From Reticulitermes speratus (Eukaryota; Arthropoda; Insecta; Blattodea; Rhinotermitidae), in contig JAJKFL010000007.1 of NCBI GenBank assembly GCA_021186555.1, positions 30,456,177-30,520,176 on the forward strand: DNA of 64,000 nt, read 5' to 3'. Shown in pieces: positions 47,650 through 58,950 of this stretch. A model generated the notes under the pieces. The model was not told the origin of the DNA. It saw only the letters and a program-made list of their open reading frames with translations, and did not search any database. Numbering within the stretch: the first letter of the stretch is position 1; every line of letters begins with the position of its first letter. A program made the translations under genes and the position numbers.

Positions 47650-47801
47650 TTTACCACATGTTTCGGCCGAACTGACTTTCTTTAAGACATATACAATATG
47701 TACAAAATACGTGGGATTGTTGTAGCAATACAAAGTTCTATAAAAATGAGATCTCATTTCTACATAAGGGATAATATTACATATGATTTTTTGTTATTAA
47801 T
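47650..47801. repeat. Direct repeat, right of copy C
   Basis: Counterpart of 45113-45267. The gene fragment ends about 30 bp from this copy and about 60 bp from the other. Confidence 0.85.
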
Positions 47802-48379
47802 ACAAGTTATGAATTTGTACGTTGTCCAGCTGTTTTGAAGTTCTGTCTTTAACATTTTAAGGTCAATTTTATGCGAAGTACTTGATTATGTTATGTAATT
47901 TTACTTTATGATGACCTTGGAAGGTAGATGCATGCTTTTTTAAAGTTTTCTGTTTTGGGGTACATACTGGTTAGATTATTAATGTTATAAAGTGTCTGTG
48001 AAGCAATTTTGTAACGTTTGGGCTATATGCTCCATTTTATAGTGAATATGGAAAGTGAAATGAAATGACAGAGTGAATGCTCTGATGATAAAAAAAAAAG
48101 TGTTAAAATATGCGAAGATTTTTAGTGCTTTGAATTATCCTTGTGTATATTAGTGACTTGACTGTGATCAGGTGTTGAAGGTATTAAAGCTGAATTCAAA
48201 ATAATAGTTTTAGTTATTGCTTCAGAGTGGGAGATACAGGAATTATTATTATTGTTCTTGTGCTAAGGAATATGATTATAGAAGGGAGTGGAAGGGATAT
48301 ACATTGGTGAAAGGATGATTTTGTTATGTATAAACGGATGGATGTTGGGTGCTGTGAGAGGGTGACTGTAGTCACTGGT
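47802..48379. other. No gene recognised
   Basis: AT-rich sequence with no open frame of interest. It lies on the 3' side of the Penelope-like remnant and may include its worn 3' region. Confidence 0.4.
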
Positions 48380-48815
48380 CTGTGTGGGGTAGGACTCTGA
48401 AGATGGCGTTTTGTTCTATGGTGTTTTGGTTATTGCGCTGGTTGTTGTTTCTTCTTATGTAATATTCTAGTATTGTCTTGACATATAAAATTTTTCTGTG
48501 GCGTATAGGACTTCCTTTGTATTGTCAGTGGTGTCAATATGGTGTTGATTTTCTAGGATGTGATTTGAGAAATTTGAATTATTGTTACTATTGTTAAAGG
48601 ACCCTAAATTCTCGTTAAACTGGATGAAGAATTTCCTTTCAGTTTGTCTAACACATCGTTTTGTGTATTCTGGACGATTAGTCTGTAAACATCTGGGTGT
48701 AAGTGATAATTGTTATGAAGTGGGTGTTTATGTCTGAGTATTGTTCGTATTGAGTAGAAGATTTTGAAAGATAGATTTAACTTGGTGTGTTTAAACAATA
48801 AAGTTTTTAATAAAG
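48380..48815 (-). mobile_element. Penelope-like retroelement: GIY-YIG endonuclease tail, decayed
   Basis: Across two minus-strand frames I read ILRHKHPLHNNYHL, VYRLIV, CPEYTKRCVRQTERKFFIQF, then SNHILENQHH, EVLYATEKFY, RNNQ and NTIEQNAIF. This matches in order the C-terminus of Penelope-like proteins: VYxLTCPxCxxxYxGQTxRxFxxRF, FAxHLLExxH, EVLxxxxK, EKFxIY, NNQINDK. Frame changes separate the blocks, so it is a dead fragment. Identification is from remembered family motifs. Confidence 0.7.
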
Positions 48816-50110
48816 ACATGTCAGTGTATGTCAGTACCAAAACATTCTCCTCAGTCTATATCGCTGTTTTCATATCCTCAGACCAGTCATTGTAATAAGG
48901 ACATGTCAGTGTATGTGTCAGTACCAAAACATCCACCTCAATCTATATCGCAGTTTCCCTATCCTCAGACCAGTCATTGTAATAAAGACATGTCACTGTA
49001 TGTGTCAGTACCAAAACATCCACCTCAATCTATATCGCAGTTTCCCTATCCTCAGACCAGTCATTGTAATAAAGACATGTCAGTGTATGTGTCAGTACCA
49101 AAACATCCACCTCAGTCTATATCGCTGTTTTCCTATCCTCAGACCTGTCATTGTAATAAAGACATGTCACTGTATGTGTCAGTACCAAAACATCCACCTC
49201 AGTCTATATCGCTGTTTTCCTATCCTCAGATCAGTCATTGTAATAAAGACATGTCAGTGTATGTGTCAGTACCAAAACATCCACCTCAATCTATATCGCT
49301 GTTTTACTATCCTCAGACCTGTCATTGTAATAAAGACATGTCACTGTATGTGTCAGTACCAAAACATCCACCTCAGTCTATATCGCTGTTTTCCTATCCT
49401 CAGACCAGTCATTGTAATAAAGACATGTCAGTGTATGTGTCAGTACCAAAACATCCACCTCAATCTATATCGCTGTTTTCCTATCCTCAGACCTGTCATT
49501 GTAATAAAGACATGTCACTGTATGTGTCAGTACCAAAACATCCACCTCAGTCTATATCGCTGTTTTCCTATCCTCAGATCAGTCATTGTAATAAAGACAT
49601 GTCAGTGTATGTGTCAGTACCAAACATCCACCTCAATCTATATCGCTGTTTTACTATCCTCAGACCTGTCATTGTAATAAAGACATGTCACTGTATGTGT
49701 CAGTACCAAAACATCCACCTCAGTCTATATCGCTGTTTTCCTATCCTCAGACCTGTCATTGTAATAAAGACATGTCACTGTATGTGTCAGTACCAAAACA
49801 TCCACCTCAGTCTATATCGCTGTTTTCCTATCCTCAGACCTGTCATTGTAATAAAGACATGTCACTGTATGTGTCAGTACCAAAACATCCACCTCAGTCT
49901 ATATCGCTGTTTTCCTATCCTCAGACCAGTCATTGTAATAAAGACATGTCAGTGTATGTGTCAGTACCAAAACATCCACCTCAGTCTATATCGCTGTTTT
50001 CCTATCCTCAGACCAGTCACTGTAATAAAGACATGTCAGTGTATGTGTCAGTACCAAAACATCCACCTCAGTCTATATCGCTGTTTTCCTATCCTCAGAC
50101 CAGTCATTCA
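48815..50110. repeat. 87-bp tandem array, about 15 copies
   Basis: The unit contains GACATGTCAGTGTATGTG, TCAGTACCAAAACATCC and CCTCAGACCAGTCATTGTAA. Copies vary at CAGTG/CACTG, CAGTCT/CAATCT and ACCAG/ACCTG, and these variants form a longer pattern. The 549-codon frame (29-codon period) is a by-product. Confidence 0.95.
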
Positions 50111-50380
50111 CAAAACTCTCAGTTCACACAACACAGCTACGTCACTGCACGCTCTGTACAGAACCATGACAGTGTTATTTGCTTGTTCTGTCAATCAATA
50201 TGCAAACAAACTTACTGACGGAATGTTTGATGTCATATTGTATTATGGTCTACTAACCCTGCCAATACTGTCACCACTACTGCTGCTGTTAATAATAATA
50301 AATAATAATAATGTTATTAATAATAATCTCCAAGACGGATATACTGAATTATTTGTCAGTCTTAACACGAGCCTGATTCT

Positions 50381-52408
50381 GACTCCCAGTCGTACTTGTA
50401 TCTGCATTACACATTGTTACAGTACACTGACACCAGTCGTACTTGTATCTGCATTACACATTGTTACAGTACACTGACACCAGTCGTACTTGTATCTGCA
50501 TTACACATTGTTACAGTACACTGACACCAGTCGTACTTGTATCTGCATTACACATTGTTACAGTCCACTGACACCAGTCGTACTTGTATCTGCATTACAC
50601 TTTGTTACAGTCCACTGACACCAGTCGTACTTGTATCTGCATTACACTTTGTTACAGTCCACTGACACCAGTCGTACTTGTATCTGCATTACACATTTTT
50701 ACAGTACACTGACACCAGTCGTACTTGTATCTGCATTACACATTGTTACAGTACACTGACACCAGTCGTACTTGTATCTGCATTTCACATTGTTACAGTA
50801 CACTGACACCAGTCGTACTTGTATCTGCATTACACATTGTTACAGTCCACTGACACCAGTCGTACTTGTATCTCCATTTCACATTGCTACAGTACACTGA
50901 CACCAGTCGTACTTGTTTCTGCATTACACATTGTTACAGTCCACTAACACCAGTCGTACTTGTATCTGCATTACACATTGTTACAGTCCACTGACACCAG
51001 TCGTACTTGTATCTGCATTACACATTGTTACAGTCCACTGACATCAGTCTTACTTTTATCTGCATTACACATTGTTACAGTCCACTGACACCAGTCTTAC
51101 TTGTATCTGCATTACACATAGTTACAGTCCACTGACATCAGTCTTACTTTTATCTGCATTACACATTGTTACAGTCCACTGACACCAGTCGTACTTGTAT
51201 CTGCATTACACATTGTTACAGTCCACTGACATCAGTCGTACTTATATCTGCATTACACATTGTTGCAGTCCACTGACATCAGTCTTACTTGTATCTGCAT
51301 TACACATTGTTACAGTCCACTGACATCAGTCTTACTTTTATCTGCATTACACATTGTTACAGTCCACTGACACCAGTCGTACTTGTATCTGCATTACACA
51401 TTGTTACAGTCCACTGACATCAGTCGTACTTATATCTGCATTACACATTGTTGCAGTCCACTGACATCAGTCTTACTTTTATCTGCATTACACATTGTTA
51501 CAGTCCACTGACACCAGTCTTACTTGTATCTGCATTACACATAGTTACAGTCCACTGACATCAGTCTTACTTTTATCTGCATTACACATTGTTACAGTCC
51601 ACTGACACCAGTCGTACTTGTATCTGTATTACACATTGTTACAGTCCACTGACATCAGTCGTACTTATATCTGCATTACACATTGTTGCAGTCCACTGAC
51701 ATCAGTCTTACTTGTATCTGCATTACACATAGTTACAGTCCACTGACATCAGTCTTACTTTTATCTGCATTACACATTGTTACAGTCCACTGACACCAGT
51801 CGTACTTGTATCTGCATTACACATTGTTACAGTCCACTGACATCAGTCGTACTTATATCTGCATTACACATTGTTGCAGTCCACTGACATCAGTCTTACT
51901 TTTATCTGCATTACACATTGTTACAGTACACTGACATCAGTCTTACTTGTATCTGCATTACAAATTGTTACAGTACACTGACACCAGTCGTACTTGTATC
52001 TGCATTACACATTGTTACAATACACTGACATCAGTCGTACTTATATCTGCATTACACATTGTTGCAGTCCACTGACATCAGTCGTACTTATATCTGCATT
52101 ACACATTGTTGCAGTCCACTGACATCAGTCTTACTTGTATCTGCATTACAAATTGTTACAGTACACTGACATCAGTCTTACTTGTATCTGCATTACAAAT
52201 TGTTACAGTACACTGACACACAGTCGTACTTGTATCTGCATTACACATTGTTACATTACACTGACATCAGTCGTACTTATATCTGCATTACACATTGTTG
52301 CAGTCCACTGACATCAGTCTTACTTTTATCTGCATTACAAATTGTTACAGTACACTGACACCAGTCGTACTTGTATCTGCATTACACATTGTTACAGTAC
52401 ACTGACAT
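50381..52408. repeat. 47-bp tandem array, about 43 copies
   Basis: The unit contains GTCGTACTTGTATCTGC, ATTACACATTGTTACAG and TCCACTGACACCA. The left third is fairly uniform. From about 51030 several versions (ACATCAGTCTTACTTTTATC, ATTGTTGCAG, CATAGTTACAG) recur in a set order, giving a higher-order repeat of several units. Confidence 0.95.
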
Positions 52409-53096
52409 TAATGGCCATTATCCCACACCTGTAGACCTGTTATTTTCAAAGACAAACAGTGAGCATATTCCCATGGCTAAGATAATGCGTAAAGTCTTAT
52501 GGAGGTCGTAGTGGTATAGCTCCACTGATCCGGCATGGTGGACATCACCGAACGTTACCATTTCTGCCACGTATTTAGCAGTTTCTGAATGTAAATATTT
52601 ACTTCTGCTATTTACGACCATTTCTCAAAGCAAATACCGTCATAGTATCTTGAACTGTGTCACCACCACTTCCGTTCACATTCTCTCTCTTTCTTAATAT
52701 TATCCATTCCGTACATTTTCTTTTCTATGTTTATTGTCGGAAGAATGTACACTTTTATTCACTATTAATTTGTGAAAAACATTCCTACATGTTTCGAACC
52801 TTGTCCTGGTTCATCCTCAGGGATTTGAGTATTTTAAATCACAAAATTGTTTTACATGAATATTACAATTGGTTAAAATAGTAAAAACTGAATGACACGA
52901 ATTTTACAATAAAGTTATGCACTGGTTAAGATGATAAAAAAAGTGAATAAATGTAGTAGCTGTTTGTTTCGGTTTTACAAACCAAGTCTTGTTATGATAC
53001 CCTGAGATATAACGTTTTGTTACGTTTCAGGGTATCATAACAACAAAAAGTATTCAGCTTTTAACATTTTAACCTGTGCAAGACTTTGCTTGTACT
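52409..53096. other. No gene; one hammerhead-like core
   Basis: Minus-strand core CCTGAGGATGAACC...GGTTCGAAACATGTAGG at 52786-52822 (box CTGAGGA). A short inverted repeat with AACGTTTTGTTACG lies near 53010-53040. No coding region is supported. Confidence 0.5.
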
Positions 53097-53285
53097 TTCT
53101 TGGATGCATTTCTCCTTCTGCGGTACACTGTGTCTGGAGCATCACGATACAGTATTCAGCAATCATCAGTTCCGGAACTGGGGCCCATTCGGTAACGAAT
53201 TGTGCCGGGGAAGAAAGGCGGCCGGGATGTGTAGATTATATTATTTCCATTTCCTCAACTCTCCCACGTAGATTTTGTACGTGGG
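53097..53285 (+). mobile_element. Family 3 SINE downstream of copy D, shortened
   Basis: CTGCGGTACACTGTGTCTGG, CATCACGATACAG, ATCATCAGTTCCGGAACTGG, GGTAACGAATTGTGCCGGG and CCCACGTAGATTTTG match 60387-60615. It lacks the TTATTGCCGGTGTTAAGA block found in the B and E copies, so it has an internal deletion. It is antisense to gene D. Confidence 0.75.
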
Positions 53286-53383
53286 TAAATGTAATGTTAT
53301 ATGGAATATTTTAATCATGCTTCTGACGATACAAATTCCGCAAAACAGTGCCGGTATATTTACACCCTCTTTCCTGCAGATAC

Positions 53384-56300
53384 TTAACACTTTCCTTCAC
53401 TCGTTCTACAGTGTTGTTTCGCTTCCCGCAAATAGTTGACAATTTCCTCCCAATCTTCCCAGGGGTTTAAAAAAATTCCACCACGATCCGATACACAATC
53501 CTTAGCACAGTCGAGGGCTGTTTTACCGTAGTCATCACATACGTCAAGTGAAGCACCTCCCTCCTCCACCAGTGCTCGGACAACATCAAGCGGGCCTACA
53601 GTAACAGCGTAGAACAAGGCTGTTTGGCCCTTCCTGTATCTAGCATTACAGTCCACTCCGTGCTTGATTAGCCACCTGACGACTTGCAGTTGCCGTCCTT
53701 GTATAGCAGCAAGTAGGGGAGAAGAGAAGCCCATTGAACTTTCCTGATGAATGTTCACGCCGATACTGCGTATAAACTCAAGAAGTAACATGTGACCATA
53801 CTGTGCAGCGTGTATGATGATTGGGTGAATGTAGTCTGTGTCGTGTGCCAGCTGCCTAATCATATCCAAGTCAGATCTGTCAACATTTCGTTCAAGTAAC
53901 TCTTCCACAATGAACCACTTCTCCGACTTTATGGCGTATTGCAATGGTGTCCACTGCAGTACACAGTCTTTGTTGTCCAAAGGAAGTATACGAACACAAT
54001 TGTAGCGCAGATATACTCTCCTAAAAAAGGTCACTGTACTTGCCGCAATAATGTGCATAACAGTTCTGCCACCCTTGTCCACCGCATTGACGTCATAACC
54101 TTCCTCCAGCAGAGTTTCGAAACACATCGTGTCCCTGTCTAACACTGCGCAGTGCAGTGGACAGTCGTTTGCCAGCATTCTGTCGAACATGTCCCTCACG
54201 AATCTATATTTAGGGTCGAAAAGAATATGTTCCATGACACTTCTGTTTGACTCGAAGTTTTCGCTGAACCAGCGAGCTGTGAAGTATTCTGCGAACGTTC
54301 GATGTACGAACTGTGGCTTGCCCTCCACCACGTTCATCACTACACCTGTCTTGTCCTTACCAGCCTGAACGTTACGTAAGAATGACTGTATTTCATCTTC
54401 TGTTTTCTTATTGTGTAATGATTCGAGCATGTGAGGAGGCAGTATGGCTGCTAAACCACACTTCTCAAAATTGATCAAATATGTTTGCTTCAAAAATTCA
54501 AGGTTATCCATAACACTGGAATTAGTTATATCGGCCTTCTGCTTCTCTGTTAGGTAAATATCTAATTTTCTTTCAACAAATTTCTCATACAAGTTAACTA
54601 AATCGAATCTTGGTTTAATCAAATGTTCAGAGTTTAAAAATGTTTCCACTTCCATTTCGTATACAGTGGCTATCATCGTAATGTACAGTGGACAGCCAGT
54701 GAAGTTGTCATCATGGGATGGATCGTTTAAATCCCCCAGAAGATCGTTTATGATTTCCAACAATTTGGATTTCTTCAATTCTTCTTCACCTGCTTTAAGT
54801 TTCCAGAGGATTAAAAGCATATCTTTCTGTGATGTACGTGATATGTTTTTCATACAAAAAGCGGTAACAGACAGCTCCTTTTCAAGTGTCTGTGTCTGCA
54901 CAGGACGTGACGTAACCCATAGTCTCCCCATTTTTGTCTTTTTGAGGGTAGAGAGAATAGCAGCAGCTTTGTCCGCATAAGCGGGACTGATCTCGTCAAA
55001 ACCGTCCATTAAGACTGTTATATTTCCACAGGTCTGTAGCGCCTGTTTGAGCAGACTCCTGTTAATATCTGTATATTTTGAGTCGGGGAATGCAGCCCTA
55101 CAGAGGAATTCAACAAGGGTGTCTAAATTGAATGTTGCTGCATTGATTTCCTGTAATTCCCTAGTATGATCATTCCAGTTTATACGCACAACCCACGATG
55201 TAGGATCGCGTTCTTTTGTGTGCCACGCCACCTGCGTTGTAGTGCTTGATTTCCCCATACCCGGCTCTGCGACCACTAACACCGTCCTCTCACCCAAGTC
55301 CCAGATCGACTCCTCGTTGACCTCACACCTACCACTCTTCATGCATTCTGCTATAATTCGTTTGTCTGCACGCGTTTTGTCAGCGTCGACGTACTGTAAT
55401 AAACTGTCAGTGTCACCTCGTGACATTTTCCACAGTAAGCCTCCGTTGTTGAACTCGACCCAGTGCAAAGCCTTTGCTTCAAGTTTCCTGCAGATTGCCA
55501 GGAAAGTCTTTTTCGTGTCTAAGTAAGGCAGTAAAAAAGTCCTGCTGTTCATGTCCTGTGTGAAGTCTGCCAAATAAATTTCCTTCGGGCTGTTGAATTT
55601 GGCAGTCTTAGCTGAAGGTACAATCTTAAGTACTTCTTCCTTTGTTGTTCCACTTAAAGCAAATATATCATTTTGGTTCTTTAGGACAGTCGAGACTAAC
55701 CACACTTTCATGTTCCTCTCTAGGACTCTGGGTACATAGTAGCCTGTATTTACATGCAGTTTACCTCCATATTGACGGCAGTTCCATCTGCTATCAGGTC
55801 TGTGACCAGTTCAGGTCCCAAAACGTGCTCCACATTACCGTGTCGCTGAACACACTTCTCATCGTCACTTCACAACCTTGAAAGTCTATCTTCTTGTCTA
55901 GCACCATTGCCTGTGACTCATCTGACAGCTGTTCAAACTTAAATCTGTGTTCCATAGGAACAAAACCTGTTACCTGCTGGACCGAATATTCGGTCACAAT
56001 TATTACACGTTTGCTTGAAGGGTCAGGTTTAATAACGTCAGACATTTTGAGACATGTGTCTGTAATGTCACATTGCTGAACTGTTGAATCACAGGACACA
56101 ATAAGCCATTCCCAGTGACCTCCAAGCCAAGCATGCAGCAACATGTTTTTATTACTTTGCAGTGATTCAAAATTCACGAAGATGCATTGTGATTGTGGCA
56201 GACAGTCCAGCAGAAGTATATTGCAGAGTGTCAGTGCATCTGACCTCAAGTGAACAGCATTTTTGTTGGATAGTTCGGCCACAAGCCGCAAGATTTCGCT

Positions 56301-57227
56301 GTCTGAAAACTTAATTCCTGTCCTGGCAAATTTCTTCGTGCAACTCTTAAACAAATTTCTGACAACCGAAACCCAAGGTTTGGTCTTGGCTTTCTGAAGC
56401 CAATTTCTGAACATTGTTGCTGTCATTTTGTCTTTTGTATCCCTACACCAAGCTTCTACCTGCGTTTTAAATTCTAGTAGCTCTGTTTTGTGGACTTCAT
56501 TATCAAATTTTGCTGTATCGTCTTTTCTAATTTCTTCAATAATAACTTCATCAAGTTCCCGTTGACCTTTCTGACCGGTGACCATTATCAACTTGTTAAA
56601 GAAATCAGTCACTGTATGTCGATCACAGAAGTGACGAAATTCTTTACTTTCTTTCAAATAATTCTCTAGGAGTGTATATAAGTCAAATTCTTTGTTCTTC
56701 TCGTTTGGGGAGAAGCTAAATATTTTTCCTTTGTCGGACGTCTTAAAGAACATATCCCTCTTCCCTCTTTCTTCTTTCATGCTCTAATAATTCTCGCGTT
56801 AGTTCTTTGTTTGTGTAAATGATAAACTCCGTGTTTTCAATTGGGATATCTTCGAACGTATCGTCCTTTTTAATAGCACAGTATGAATTGAAACACTTTT
56901 GCAGTAGTGTCACCAGGTCTCCTTTTGTCAGCTTCTTTTTATCCGGGTTGTCGGCGTGTTTCAGCTGTAGGAAGTACCGCCGATCACCTGATGTATACAC
57001 GAGGTCATCAAAATTGCCTGCACCGTCTATGTTGGAGAAGAGCTCGAAGTTGTCGCCCCTCTGCAAACCACGCAGACCAGTCAAGGCCGCCATTTTCATC
57101 TCGAAACTGGTGCCCCCCGTCTTTCACACTCCCAGGCCCCTTTGGCTGGTTGTCGGAAGTGTGTTGCTGTGTTGCTGAGGGAGGTTCTTCAGCGGACTCC
57201 TGTCAGTTTCCCCTCGCCAGCAAGTGT
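53384..57227 (-). pseudogene. Copy D: nuclease-like/middle/NACHT/ankyrin STAND protein, near-intact exon 2
   Basis: Seen: exon 2 begins after TTTTTTGCAG at 57228. MAALTGLRGLQRGDNFELF (57093) leads into FDDLVYT and YFLQLKH, the PD-(D/E)XK-like D...QxK pattern. A helical linker follows, then a middle domain with VHLRSDALTLCNILL, LIVSCDS, RVIIVTE and FKFEQLSDES. A 775-codon stretch (55711-53384) has the P-loop AEPGMGKSS (its residues 148-156), Walker B LMDGFDE (234-240), TSRP (267-270), LY/KFVERKL (374-383), HRTFAEYFTARWF (470-482) and ankyrin repeats from about 518 to 745. Breaks are all single bases: an extra G near 56750, a lost T near 55848 and one near 55767, plus two compensating changes near 57130-57110. 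Inference: about 1,230 residues from MAAL, either a young pseudogene or an active gene with assembly errors. Known role: ATP-gated sensor. The nuclease effector is inferred. Confidence 0.85.
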
Positions 57228-57595
57228 CTGCAAAAAAGCATGAAATCTCCAGGAAGTTTGAGGAGTACAGAAGTTGCACGGATAAGCATTTCAATGTGAA
57301 CCTTAATTTGGCCTCCTAGTGATTTTGTGTGCATCTCGTAAGCAAGTTTATTAATTCACAGAAACCATAGAATAATATTTTATAGAGCTACTAATCATAT
57401 AAATTGGACTGATGATTGAATGTCTTTGGTCTGCCTATAAATTGCGTTTTACTGAAGAGTATTTTAAGGAAACAGCACTGTCACCAACTTACAAACGAGA
57501 AAACTTTTAGGAAGCTGCAGTTTAATTAGTCATCAGCATGGAAGGATGACAGATACAGAAGATAGAAACTAATTATATATACTAAGGCCCTCATC

Positions 57596-57857
57596 GCCGA
57601 TCCCATTGGCAGCGCGGTCTAAGGCGTGGGTCTGCGGCCTCTCGCGTAATAGGATTTTGGGTTCGAATCCCACCGGGGGCATGGATGTCTGGCCATTGTG
57701 AGTGTTGTGTGTTGTCAGGTAGATGTCTCTGCGAAGAGCTGGTCCTTCGTCCAGAGGAGTCCTACCGAGTGTGGTATGTCTGAGTGTGATCGTGAAACCT
57801 CGAAAATTGAGGCGGCCTAGGCCCCCAAGGGGCTGTCGAGCCATTGGAAAAAAAAAA
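57596..57857 (+). mobile_element. SINE family 4 in copy D's intron, first
   Basis: The head resembles a class II tRNA (Leu/Ser-like): GGCAGCGCGGTCTAAGGCG and the B box GGGTTCGAATCCCACC. The body has GGCGGCCTAGGCCCCCAAGG, and an A run ends it (57848-57857). The flanks GCCCTCATC (57587-57595) and GCGCTTATC (57858-57866) match at 7 of 9. The equivalent site in copy B's intron is empty (GATGAGCGCC near 39522). Confidence 0.85.
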
Positions 57858-57935
57858 GCGCTTATCAGCAAAATCAATGATAATGAAAGATAATATTACA
57901 AATTCTGCAAGAGAAGAACAGGGGTACAACACCTT

Positions 57936-58208
57936 CTTTTCTTCTTCTTCTTTCTTTCAATGTCTTGACAGCCCCTTGGGGGCCTAGGCCGCCTCATTTT
58001 TCGAAACTTCACGATCATACACTTTTTAGACACACCACACTCGGTAGGACTCCTCTAGACGAGAGAACAGCCTGTCGCAGAGACATTTACCTGACAACAC
58101 ACAACACTCACTACAGACATCCATACCTCCGGCGGGATTCGAACCCACAATCCCAGCAAGCGAGCGGCCGCAGACCCACGCCTTAGACCGCACGGCCACT
58201 GGATTGGC
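57936..58208 (-). mobile_element. SINE family 4 in copy D's intron, second, inverted
   Basis: Same family as 57596-57857 on the opposite strand (GGCCACTGGATTGGC end, CGGGATTCGAACCCAC B box, AGGCCGCCTC body). GTACAACACCTT flanks it exactly at 57924-57935 and 58209-58220. Copy B has one related GATGTTATACC-type site near 39465 without insertion. The perfect 12-bp duplication suggests a younger insertion than its neighbour. Confidence 0.9.
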
Positions 58209-58504
58209 GTACAACACCTTACTAAAGTGAAAAACGTGTCGCTAAGAAACAACACACTGTATAGCAACACGTCACATGTGTATAATATATTACGTAACGT
58301 TACATTATTGTGACATGTCTTAGCAAAGCAATGTCCGTAATGATATAAAGTTAATGTAAGTGGAAGTCTGTGACAACACAGTGCATATGTAACGTGGGCT
58401 TGAGGTGACAAGCTGTATCTGTCGAGATATCAATGTTATACGATGGTGTATACCGAAGAGAAGTCGCTCCTGATTACAGAAATTCTGAAAATAGTCATAC
58501 TTAC

Positions 58505-58571
58505 GTTTTCCCAAGGATGTTCTCCCAGAAGCACACACGTTGCACGAAGGGAAATCCGTTGGTAACGACAT
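58505..58571 (-). CDS. Copy D: coding exon 1
   Basis: On the minus strand the ATG at 58571 opens the same 22-codon peptide as copy B (MSLPTDFPSC, NVCASGRTSLGK), ending at the donor AAAAC|GTAAGTAT. Splicing to 57227 gives CAC and then an open frame (CWRGETDRSPLKN...), which runs for about 30 codons to a TGA just before MKMAAL. That stop follows a shortened run (CCAAAGGGGCC; CCAAAAGAGGCC in B). The model therefore rests on B, D and A agreeing in phase. The alternative is a leader exon. Confidence 0.5.
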
Positions 58572-58950
58572 TACTTAAAACAGGCTTTCAGTTTCATCTG
58601 ATTTTGTTCTGTGTCCAGAGTGTATCTGAAATTAAATTTGCATATTCAGACAAGAGTGTACCTGAGTTTAAGGAAAATAAATCCCAAGTCCTGACTAAGG
58701 CGTAGGCCAGCTGGGCAGCTACCAGTGGTACCAACATATAAAGGTGCTAAGACGTCACTGGAGTAATCGTAAATATGTGTCCAGTAAACTGAGGTTTCCT
58801 CACGTGACTCCTGGCAAATCTGGCGAAATGTAAATTGGTCCAGTTTCCACCGAACTTTACAGCGCCCGCGAGTGGAAATAGGGTTAGCTGAGCGATGTGC
58901 ATTTGGTGTACAAAGTGTTACTGGAGTAAAATAATGTTCGTAGTAACGTT
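58572..58950 (-). promoter_or_regulatory. Copy D: upstream region shared with copy B
   Basis: On the minus strand it repeats the copy B upstream stretch. The TATA-like box is at 58742-58736, the CRE-like TGACGTCT at 58757-58750 and the E-box-like CACGTG near 58805. Similarity stops at about 58950, where the 29/35-bp array begins, and at about 38390 in B. These points mark the outer end of the duplicated block. Confidence 0.4.

Noticed and set aside
48395-48415. CTGAAGATGGCG as another hammerhead-like core
   Set aside because: On the minus strand these bases fall in the last codons of the Penelope-like remnant (NTIEQNAIF), and no GAAAC box follows.
48828-50477. A 549-codon forward frame
   Set aside because: A 29-codon reiteration from the 87-bp array, with an equally open overlapping frame.
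57596-57690. A functional tRNA-Leu/Ser-like gene
   Set aside because: A and B boxes are present, but the acceptor stem does not close and the sequence continues into a SINE body with an A tail.
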